Shown here in pieces: positions 57,194 through 64,000 of a stretch of 64,000 nucleotides of DNA; the stretch's first letter is position 1, and each line of letters starts with the position of its first letter. Source of the stretch: an uncultured Cellvibrionales bacterium (GTDB lineage: Bacteria > Pseudomonadota > Gammaproteobacteria > Pseudomonadales > Porticoccaceae); the NCBI GenBank assembly GCA_913062605.1, contig CAJXWQ010000006.1, positions 20,879-84,878 of the forward strand. Direction: 5' to 3'. The position numbers were made by a program, and so were the translations under genes. The notes under the pieces were generated by a model. It was given only the letters and a program-made list of their open reading frames with translations, was not told the origin of the DNA and made no database searches.

Positions 57194-58432
57194 GTGTTTA
57201 AGCCATTTCCGCTTTATATCGGCCTGAGGAATTTTGCATCGGGTAGTCGTAACCGGTTGGTCTCCTTTATTTCTCTATTGGCTATTCTTGGGCTTGTACT
57301 CGGTGTGGCACTGTTGATCGTGGTGATGTCGGTAATGAATGGGTTTGATCACGAGATGGAATCCCGAATTCTTGGTGCGGTTCCGCATGTCAGACTGTTC
57401 AAGGATGGTGGGGTTGAAGATGTCCCTGCTCTTATGGAGGTGTTGGAGGCTCAGGAAAATGTGCGTGCCACAATGCCGTTCAACCAAGTCGAAGGGATGC
57501 TGACCAGTCGCGGAAAGACACGGCCAGTGGAGGTGTTGGGCGTTGATGGAGCCCTCAGTGGTGAGTTTGTTGGTCAGTTTGTACTTCCTGAAGTTCTGGC
57601 TAGTTTGCAGGAGAGTGAAAAGACACTGCTGTTGGCAAAAGGTGTGGCTGAGAAATTAATGGTCTCCGTGGGTGATCGAGTGACATTGCTGGTGCCTTAT
57701 GTAGGAGTACAGAAAAACCGTCAGATTGCACCTACCATTAGTGCATTTACTGTTGGAGGGGTTTTTGAAACGCATACAACCATTGATCAGCACCTCGTAT
57801 TGGCCCAGCTCGATGTGGTGGGGTCTCTGGCAGGCACTGGTGGCCGACCTCAGGGTGTTCAGGTCAAATTGAATGATATTTTTCAGGTACGTCAAACAGG
57901 ATTTGACCTTCTCCGAGTGTTAGCTCCTGGTTATCGGTTCTCCGATTGGATTCAAACCCACGGAAACCTGTATCAGGCCATCAGAATGTCTCGGAACATG
58001 GTTTCTTTGCTGGTTTTTTTGATTATAGGTATTGCTGTTTTTAATGTTATTTCGATGCTGATGATGACCGTGCTTGATAAGCGTTCTGCCATTGCTATCC
58101 TGAAGACTCTAGGTGCGACCAATAGTGAAATTATTACTGTTTTTCTGACTCAGGGGTTTCTTATTGGTGCTGTGGGCTCACTTTTGGGTGCCATCATTGG
58201 CATCAGCTGTGCGTGGAAGGCATCTGCCATAGTGAGTGGTATTGAATCAATGCTGGGGTTTCATTTTCTTAGTTCAGAAGTTTATCCAATAGATTATTTG
58301 CCATCAGAGCTGGTGTGGGGTGACGTGTTATTGATTGTTGCCGTGGCGCTTGGATTAAACTTTCTTGCGACCCTATACCCTGCGTTGCGTGCAGCTCGCA
58401 CTCGGCCCGCTGAAGTGTTGCGTTATGAATAA
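57194..58432 (+). CDS. lolE: Lipoprotein-releasing ABC transporter permease LolE
   Basis: Second permease of LolCDE, 412 residues. Family features: GLRNFASGSRNRLVSFISLL, VMNGFDHEMESRILGAVPHV, a periplasmic domain and C-terminal FtsX helices (LLVFLIIGIAVFNVISMLMM). The start is GTG at 57194, 5 nt after lolD. Having both LolC and LolE, rather than one LolF, suggests a heteromeric complex. Confidence 0.93.
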   Translation: MFKPFPLYIGLRNFASGSRNRLVSFISLLAILGLVLGVALLIVVMSVMNGFDHEMESRILGAVPHVRLFKDGGVEDVPALMEVLEAQENVRATMPFNQVEGMLTSRGKTRPVEVLGVDGALSGEFVGQFVLPEVLASLQESEKTLLLAKGVAEKLMVSVGDRVTLLVPYVGVQKNRQIAPTISAFTVGGVFETHTTIDQHLVLAQLDVVGSLAGTGGRPQGVQVKLNDIFQVRQTGFDLLRVLAPGYRFSDWIQTHGNLYQAIRMSRNMVSLLVFLIIGIAVFNVISMLMMTVLDKRSAIAILKTLGATNSEIITVFLTQGFLIGAVGSLLGAIIGISCAWKASAIVSGIESMLGFHFLSSEVYPIDYLPSELVWGDVLLIVAVALGLNFLATLYPALRAARTRPAEVLRYE

Positions 58433-58456
58433 AATAGGAGGGACAAAGTATAGGGT

Positions 58457-58993
58457 TTAGTTTTCCTCTGAAGATTTTTTCTCACGTGCCTTGTTGCGCG
58501 CTTCCCAATTCTTGATCACTTTCCAGCGCCATAGACGGTGGATGACGACATAGCCTATGGCGCCACTGATCAGGCCACAGAATAAACTGCCTATTAATAA
58601 GGGGAGCCAAATAGCGCTACCTTGGGTGACGGCCCAATCCCAGCTTAGCTCTATACTAAATGTCGTTACCTCATGGCCAAGTAGCCAGGCGCCTGTACCG
58701 TAGCTGAACAGGAACATGGGGGCAAAGGTAAGTGGGTTGCTGACCCAGATCAGAGCCATAGCAACAGGTAGATTGGTTCGAAATAAGAGTGCCAGTACGG
58801 CAGCGACAACGGTTTGCCCTGGAATGGGCAGGAAGGCACAAAATAGGCCGATAAAGAAGGAGGCTGAGATAGAGGACCTGTTAATATGAAACAGGTTTGG
58901 ATCCCTTATTAAAGGTCCCATCCACCGAATAGCACGGCTTTTGACAATTTTATGGGGGTCAGGTAACCACCGTCGTAGAATCTTCTTTGGCAT
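58457..58993 (-). CDS. DUF2062 domain membrane protein
   Basis: A 178-residue protein with three hydrophobic segments (ASFFIGLFCAFLPIPGQTVV, FAPMFLFSYGTGAWLLG and LLIGSLFCGLISGAIGYVVI) and basic ends. The IPGQTVVAAVLALLFRTNLP and WVSNPLTFAPMF parts match DUF2062, an inner-membrane family of unknown function. It is convergent with lolE. Confidence 0.85.
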   Translation of the reverse strand: MPKKILRRWLPDPHKIVKSRAIRWMGPLIRDPNLFHINRSSISASFFIGLFCAFLPIPGQTVVAAVLALLFRTNLPVAMALIWVSNPLTFAPMFLFSYGTGAWLLGHEVTTFSIELSWDWAVTQGSAIWLPLLIGSLFCGLISGAIGYVVIHRLWRWKVIKNWEARNKAREKKSSEEN

Positions 58994-59158
58994 ACTCTTT
59001 GGGACAACAGAAGTAAGGCGAGATTATGCCGATTTTTATTACGATAGACTACTGCTTAGGTCAATTGGATGGTACGTTGTACCTACCTAACATAATGGTC
59101 ATCGTCTAATCCATAGGCATATGTTTTGGTTGGCATCATAGAGAGAACATAGGAAGAC

Positions 59159-60688
59159 ATGATGGAAACAATATCCTCCAGCTGGGTGTACACCATTCTC
59201 AATTTCTTCGCTGCATTACTTGTTGTCTTGCTTGGGTTGATGATCATTTTAGTGATCGTTCTCTATATTCTTGACGTTACCCAAACTCGACAGGCGGTTC
59301 GTCGAAATTACCCTGTGATAGGTCGTTTCCGCTATATGTTCGAACATATGGGTGAGTTTTTTCGACAGTACTTTTTTGCTATGGATCGCGAGGAATTGCC
59401 CTTTAATCGCTCGGAACGCTCCTGGGTATACCGGGCTGCCAAAGATATTGATCGCACCCTGGCCTTTGGTTCAACACGTGACTTACGACCCGCGGGCTCT
59501 ATCTATTTTGTGAATTGTGCATATCCCACTCGAGGTGAAGATGCGGTGGCTCCCAGTCCAATAACGATTGGCCCTTATTGTAATCAGCCTTATACAACAG
59601 CATCCCTACTCAACATATCTGGAATGAGTTATGGCGCGCTATCGAAGCCTGCTGTTCAAGCACTATCTCGTGGAGCAGCAAAGTCGGGTTGTTGGTTAAA
59701 CACGGGTGAAGGTGGGTTATCTCCCTATCACTTAGTGGGGGGGTGTGACATTGTTTTTCAGATTGGTACTGCCAAGTTCGGTGTTTGTGACGGGAAAGGG
59801 AACCTCAGTGAAGAGCGTTTACGTGAGGTCGCAGCACATCCTGAAGTTAAAATGTTTGAAATTAAATTAAGTCAGGGAGCCAAACCTGGTAAGGGCGGGA
59901 TTTTACCCGGCGCCAAGGTGACAGAAGAAATTGCCACTATCCGTACCATTGAGGTGGGTGAAGATGCCATAAGCCCTAATCGTCACTCGGAGATTGTCGA
60001 TGCCGAAAGCCTATTGAATATGATTGCCAAGGTGCGTGACATTACTGGGAAGCCGGTTGGATTTAAAAGTGTCATTGGTGACACAGACTGGTTAGAAGAT
60101 TTATTTCGTTTAGTTCTGGAGCGAGGAATAGAGTCAGCTCCGGACTTTATTACCATAGATGGAGCGGAAGGAGGGTCTGGTGCAGCGCCCAAACCATTAC
60201 TTGATTTTATGGGGCTGCCGATTAATGAGAGCTTACCAGAGGTGATAGATGTTCTCCGTGGCTATGGATTGCGCGATAGAATAAAAGTGATCGCTTCTGG
60301 AAAAATGATCATTCCTTCTGGTGTGGCTTGGGCGCTGTGTGCGGGTGCAGATTTTGTGGCCAGTGCTCGTGGGTTTATGTTTTCCTTGGGCTGTATTCAG
60401 GCGATGCAATGCAACAAAAATACTTGTCCTACCGGTGTGACGACACATGACCCGAAGCTGCAACGTGGCTTGAATCCTGCGTTAAAGTCAGAGCGGGTGG
60501 CTAATTATATTTTTAATATGACCTATGATGTTGGGATGATTGCACACTCCTGTGGTGTATTGGAGCCTCGACAGCTAAAGCGAACTCACGCCAGGATTGT
60601 GACTACATCTGGACGTTCCAAGACACTGGAAAGTCTGCATCCTTCAGTGGCTAGCGGGTCCCTGTGTTCAGCCGAGGATGAACAATAA
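59159..60688 (+). CDS. FMN-binding glutamate synthase-family protein, membrane-anchored
   Basis: A 509-residue protein with the FMN/3Fe-4S domain of glutamate synthase large subunits. A membrane helix at about residues 11-38 would anchor it. The core shows NISGMSYGALSKPAVQALSR, NTGEGGLSPYH, DFITIDGAEGGSGAAPK and the cluster ligands in CIQAMQCNKNTCPTG. No glutaminase domain or GltD partner is nearby, so it is not a complete GOGAT; it may be an ammonia- or amine-handling oxidoreductase. GCS2-type and aspartoacylase-type genes follow on the same strand. Confidence 0.86.
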   Translation: MMETISSSWVYTILNFFAALLVVLLGLMIILVIVLYILDVTQTRQAVRRNYPVIGRFRYMFEHMGEFFRQYFFAMDREELPFNRSERSWVYRAAKDIDRTLAFGSTRDLRPAGSIYFVNCAYPTRGEDAVAPSPITIGPYCNQPYTTASLLNISGMSYGALSKPAVQALSRGAAKSGCWLNTGEGGLSPYHLVGGCDIVFQIGTAKFGVCDGKGNLSEERLREVAAHPEVKMFEIKLSQGAKPGKGGILPGAKVTEEIATIRTIEVGEDAISPNRHSEIVDAESLLNMIAKVRDITGKPVGFKSVIGDTDWLEDLFRLVLERGIESAPDFITIDGAEGGSGAAPKPLLDFMGLPINESLPEVIDVLRGYGLRDRIKVIASGKMIIPSGVAWALCAGADFVASARGFMFSLGCIQAMQCNKNTCPTGVTTHDPKLQRGLNPALKSERVANYIFNMTYDVGMIAHSCGVLEPRQLKRTHARIVTTSGRSKTLESLHPSVASGSLCSAEDEQ

Positions 60689-60804
60689 GAGAGGCTGTGT
60701 GAGATAGCTATTTTTAGCTAAATGTAAATCATGAACTAAACTGTAATGTAACTTGACCAAGCTGTTTCACATCGGGTGAATTTCCCCATAAAAAAGGGAG
60801 TGGA

Positions 60805-62292
60805 ATGGGACGGGCGATCAACAAGACCAGTTTCAGCCAACGTGACTTTAATGCATTTGGGCATAAACTACATCGGTGTTTGAATGCACTTGAGTTGCTT
60901 CTTGAAAGGCCTGGGTTTGGGTGTGGCGAAGCCAGTATCGGTGCTGAGTTAGAACTTTATCTCCTAGATCGCCAGGGGCTACCTCTTCCCAAAAATGTGG
61001 CTATCCAAAAGCAGTTTGATGATCCTCGGCTAACCCTAGAATTGAATCGCTACAACCTTGAGTACAACCTCAACCCAGTGAAAGCGGCTGGTGTACCTTT
61101 TTCCACTCTTGAGCAACAAATGCTTGATGCATTACACCGACTTCAGCTTTTAACTGAGAAGGAGGGTGGGTCTGTGTTGCCCATTGGTATTCTGCCCACC
61201 CTGCGCAGAGATGATTTTGGTGAAAGCGCAATGACGGATGAACCTCGATATCATGCGCTTGCTAATGTGCTCCATCAGATGCGTGATCAGTCCTGTGGTA
61301 TCAATATTGATGGGGAGGATGCCATTCACTTGGTTCAGAGTGATGTGACGATGGAGGGGGCTTGTACCTCTTTTCAGCTTCATTACCGGGTGGCACCGAG
61401 CCGTTTCACGCCACTCTGGAACTGTATACAACTGGTCACACCGCTGGTACTTGGTTTGGCCGCCAATTCACCGCTGTTATTAGGACACCGCTTGTGGCAT
61501 GAAACCCGGGTGCCATTGTTCAAGCAGTCTATCGATGGCCGAGGTACGGTAGGTTATGAATGGCGAGATCCTGAAAGAGTCAGCTTCGGTCATGGATGGT
61601 TGAGTGATGACCCTATGGTGTTATTCCGGGAAATGGTGCAGCTATATCGTCCGATGATTCCGCTTCGAACAGAAGAAGATCCCGTTAAGGTCGTTGAGCA
61701 AGGAGGGGTTCCTCGCTTGGAGGAGCTCTGCCTTCACGATGGCACCATCTGGTCGTGGAATAGGCCCATTTATGACCCTGAAGGTGATGCACATCTCAGG
61801 ATTGAAATGCGTGCTTTACCCGCTGGGCCAACACCCATAGATATGGCCGCAAATTCAGCTCTGTTTATTGGCCTGGCTGAAGGACTGGTTGATCAGGTCG
61901 CTCCCTTGCTGTCGGCACTTCCATTCCCCTATGCTGAATACAATTTTTATCGAGCAGCACAGTTTGGTTTAGAGGCAAAAGTTTTGTGGCCAGATATCGC
62001 CCAAAATGGATTGCAGGAAAGGCCGTTGGTTGAGGTAGTACGTCAGCTATTGCCCGTAGCCGCCCAAGGGTTAGAAAAAATAGGAGTTGATTACCTGGAG
62101 TCCCAACGGTTGCTGGCTGTGATCGACGATCGATTAAGTAATGGTCGTACTGGTGCAATATGGCAGATGACCCAATACTCTAAATTACTATCTGGCTCGC
62201 TCAGCAGGATGGAGGCCTGTCGGCAGCTAGTTGCTGCTTACGGAGAGCGCTCGATTTCCAATACCCCTGTTTCGGAATGGAGCGATATTTAA
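60805..62292 (+). CDS. GCS2-family glutamate-cysteine ligase-like protein
   Basis: A 495-residue protein with a glutamine-synthetase-like fold, as in GCS2 and EgtA-type ligases. IGAELELYLLDRQGLPL, ELNRYNLEYNLNPV and LRIEMRALPAGPTPIDM hold acidic residues expected to bind Mg and ATP. It may join glutamate to an amine or amino acid rather than make glutathione. A ribosome binding site GGGAG precedes the ATG. It is 21 nt upstream of the aspartoacylase-like gene, so the two are in one operon. Confidence 0.82.
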   Translation: MGRAINKTSFSQRDFNAFGHKLHRCLNALELLLERPGFGCGEASIGAELELYLLDRQGLPLPKNVAIQKQFDDPRLTLELNRYNLEYNLNPVKAAGVPFSTLEQQMLDALHRLQLLTEKEGGSVLPIGILPTLRRDDFGESAMTDEPRYHALANVLHQMRDQSCGINIDGEDAIHLVQSDVTMEGACTSFQLHYRVAPSRFTPLWNCIQLVTPLVLGLAANSPLLLGHRLWHETRVPLFKQSIDGRGTVGYEWRDPERVSFGHGWLSDDPMVLFREMVQLYRPMIPLRTEEDPVKVVEQGGVPRLEELCLHDGTIWSWNRPIYDPEGDAHLRIEMRALPAGPTPIDMAANSALFIGLAEGLVDQVAPLLSALPFPYAEYNFYRAAQFGLEAKVLWPDIAQNGLQERPLVEVVRQLLPVAAQGLEKIGVDYLESQRLLAVIDDRLSNGRTGAIWQMTQYSKLLSGSLSRMEACRQLVAAYGERSISNTPVSEWSDI

Positions 62293-62313
62293 CAAGTTCG
62301 GAGGTTCCGTTTG

Positions 62314-63381
62314 ATGTTACAAGATGCGGTGTTCCGTCATTGGTACAACCCCACGCCTGAGCAAATTGCTTCCACAGTACCGGCTTTTTTAGCCGAGTTG
62401 GGCGGGCCGACGATTATACATCTCAATGGCCGAGATAATTCTCGTTGTCGGGTGATGGTGACGTTATTACACGGCAATGAACCTTCTGGATTAAATGCTG
62501 TTCACCAGCTGTTATGTTCGGGCTGTCAACCTGAAGTGACCCTGTTGCTGGCGGTGGTGTACGTTGACGCAGCGTTGGCTGAGCCGCTATTTTCACATCG
62601 TTTTTTGCCGGGTCAGCAGGATATGAATCGCTTATTTTCCCCTCCTTTTGAGGGCCATCAGGGTGCCGTGGCAGAGGCACTTCTTGATATTATTCGTACG
62701 GCGCAACCAGAAGCTGTTATTGATATACATAACACTTCTGGGGAGGGACCAGCATTTACTGTTTGCGTGGAGCCCCATACGCGCTATCTGGATTTGGCAA
62801 CACTGTTTACCCATCGGTTGATTATCACGGGACATCGTCTTGGTGCTTTGATGGAGGTTTCTGATCTGGGTTGCCCCGTGCTCACGGTAGAGTGCGGCGG
62901 CTCTATGCAGGTGCAATCTGATGATATCGCGTATCAGGGTCTGACACGATTTTTTACAAAGTCTCAGCTGTATACATCTATCGCTATGGAGGAAATGGAT
63001 GTCTACCATCACCCGGTGCGCCTTGAACTGAATGACGGGGGGCGTCTGTGTTATGACGATGAGCCTCAGCCAAATAGGGATATTACCCTCCCTTATCACA
63101 TAGATCGTCGTAATTTTGGTGTAGTTAGGCCGGGCACAGCATTGGCTTGGCTGGGGCCACGTGGTATTCATGTACTCAGGGCACTAGATGGGCAGGGTGA
63201 AGATGTTATTGATGACCTTTTTGTAGAGGAGGGAGGTAAGCTTTACCCTCGAACAACGCTCAAATTATTTATGGCGACGACTAATCCAGATATTGCCATC
63301 AGTGATTGTCTCCTCTATGCGGTAAAAGAAACAGATCATGATTGGGAGGAAACTGCAGATGATGAAGTGGGTTGGAAATAA
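62314..63381 (+). CDS. Succinylglutamate desuccinylase/aspartoacylase-family zinc hydrolase
   Basis: A 355-residue M14-like zinc amidohydrolase. The zinc motif is LLHGNEPSG (His53, Glu56), with the third ligand in VIDIHNTSGEG, and a catalytic Glu in VLTVECGGS. It probably deacylates an N-acyl amino acid or related amide. ATG 62314 is chosen over TTG 62311, with CGGAGG upstream. It follows the GCS2-type ligase by 21 nt, suggesting that one makes and one breaks related amide bonds. Confidence 0.82.
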   Translation: MLQDAVFRHWYNPTPEQIASTVPAFLAELGGPTIIHLNGRDNSRCRVMVTLLHGNEPSGLNAVHQLLCSGCQPEVTLLLAVVYVDAALAEPLFSHRFLPGQQDMNRLFSPPFEGHQGAVAEALLDIIRTAQPEAVIDIHNTSGEGPAFTVCVEPHTRYLDLATLFTHRLIITGHRLGALMEVSDLGCPVLTVECGGSMQVQSDDIAYQGLTRFFTKSQLYTSIAMEEMDVYHHPVRLELNDGGRLCYDDEPQPNRDITLPYHIDRRNFGVVRPGTALAWLGPRGIHVLRALDGQGEDVIDDLFVEEGGKLYPRTTLKLFMATTNPDIAISDCLLYAVKETDHDWEETADDEVGWK

Positions 63382-63417
63382 TCCTAGTCAATGTGTCAGG
63401 CTAGCTAGCATGGGTCT

Positions 63418-63999
63418 TCAGTTAGTAATGGTCTTTAAATAGTGGGGCACCACCTCAGAGGCCGGGCCATAGTGCTGTTCCGCAAATTGAGAGCCATTGA
63501 GTGAGGCTTCAAGATTCAACTCCGCAGTGTGGGCTCCCACCATTTTGGCTGTTTCAAAAAATCCAGCGGCTGGATAGACATTGCCGGAAGTGCCAATGGC
63601 GATAAATAGATCACAGTTGTTCAGGGCCTGGTAAATTTCATTCATGTAGAGAGGCATCTCTCCAAACCATACAACATGAGGGCGCAGGTTTCCTGGCAAC
63701 CCGCAGCAGAGGCACTTTGACAAAGGGGTGGTGTTTTCTCTGCACTCAAAGAGACGGCCAGATTGACTACAGCGAATTTTGAATAGTTCACCATGCATAT
63801 GCAATGGGCTGTTTGAGCCTGCCCGCCCATGTAGGTCATCAATATTCTGGGTAATCAGAGTGTAATTACCAGAAAACCGGTGCTCAAAATCTGCCAAGGC
63901 AAAATGAGCGGGATTAGGTTCTATACCTTGATGGAGTAGTTGGTCACGTCGCTGATTGTAAAAACGGTGAACCCTGTCAGGGTCTCTTGTAAACCCTTC
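63418..63999 (-). CDS. NAD-dependent protein deacylase, Sir2 family (partial)
   Basis: Sirtuin that removes acyl groups from lysine using NAD. The frame is open to the window edge (EGFTRDPDRVHRFYNQRR... ), so the N-terminal NAD-binding GAG(I/V)S part lies outside and the ORF start at 63897 is not real. Present are TQNIDDLHGRAGS, the catalytic His in MHGELFKIRC, zinc Cys residues (CSQSGRLFEC and KCLCCG) and IAIGTSGNVYPAAGF. The arrangement is CobB-like. It is convergent with the aspartoacylase-like gene. Confidence 0.9.
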   Translation of the reverse strand, partial: EGFTRDPDRVHRFYNQRRDQLLHQGIEPNPAHFALADFEHRFSGNYTLITQNIDDLHGRAGSNSPLHMHGELFKIRCSQSGRLFECRENTTPLSKCLCCGLPGNLRPHVVWFGEMPLYMNEIYQALNNCDLFIAIGTSGNVYPAAGFFETAKMVGAHTAELNLEASLNGSQFAEQHYGPASEVVPHYLKTITN

Positions 64000-64000
64000 G

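Noticed and set aside
62632..63171. 179-codon minus-strand ORF opposite the aspartoacylase-like gene
   Set aside because: The plus-strand frame carries intact zinc-hydrolase motifs; the antisense frame has none.

Overview
The window is chromosomal DNA from a Gram-negative gammaproteobacterium, most likely a marine or estuarine relative of the Cellvibrionales/Spongiibacteraceae. This is inferred from gene content: LolCDE, LpxH, a tig-clpP-clpX-lon-hupB-ppiD block, fadBA, AcnB, SthA, TrhO/TrhP/CmoM, MiaE and an intracellular PHA depolymerase. No rRNA or species marker is present, so the placement is tentative. Gene density is high, with both strands used in short operons. Most of the window reads as core genome. 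Between about 0 and 9 kb it is more AT-rich and carries mobile-element debris, a tRNA fragment and accessory genes.

Layout. 0-2.6 kb: CoA-linked catabolic genes (partial acyl-CoA dehydrogenase, SDR, crotonase-fold protein). 2.6-3.3 kb: non-coding debris with an IS3-type left end, a cassette of tandem hairpins and short repeats. 3.4-5.5 kb: a GST, rsmE and a small unknown gene. 5.7-9.0 kb: an accessory patch with tRNA-Arg(CCT), a DUF1508 protein, a radical SAM/SPASM protein overlapping a glycosyltransferase, the 3' half of a tRNA-Leu(TAA) and a short DUF1508-like ORF. 9.4-14.1 kb: cmoM, trhP and trhO, all of the wobble-uridine cmo5U34 pathway, plus two membrane proteins. 14.3-20.7 kb: PHA depolymerase, acnB, GST, miaE and a class II glutamine amidotransferase. 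20.8-27.5 kb: a fused PyrD-PyrK, a DUF6351 protein, lpxH-ppiB and an EamA permease. 27.6-35.3 kb: glnS, cysS, a radical SAM protein, a glpD-like gene with ugpQ, folD and tRNA-Pro/Arg/His. 35.5-44.3 kb: a DEAD-box helicase, small MOSC/DUF1415/YkgJ genes, fadBA and a PMI-like protein. 44.4-53.1 kb: tRNA-Leu(TAG) and the protein quality-control block. 53.2-64 kb: sthA, lolCDE, a DUF2062 protein, a glutamate-synthase-like FMN protein, a GCS2-type ligase, an aspartoacylase-like peptidase and a truncated Sir2 deacylase.

The most interesting signal is at 7.61-7.67 kb. A 34-bp tandem duplication separates the glycosyltransferase and radical SAM ORFs. Removing one copy on paper joins them into one uninterrupted frame of about 710 codons. 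The locus is therefore either a recently split fusion gene or a repeat-controlled switch between fused and separate proteins. Other points worth checking are an LpxH whose first metal-ligand Asp is Ala, a PyrD-PyrK fusion, both alternative tRNA U34 hydroxylases next to cmoM, and a tRNA-Leu 3' half that keeps its own terminator.
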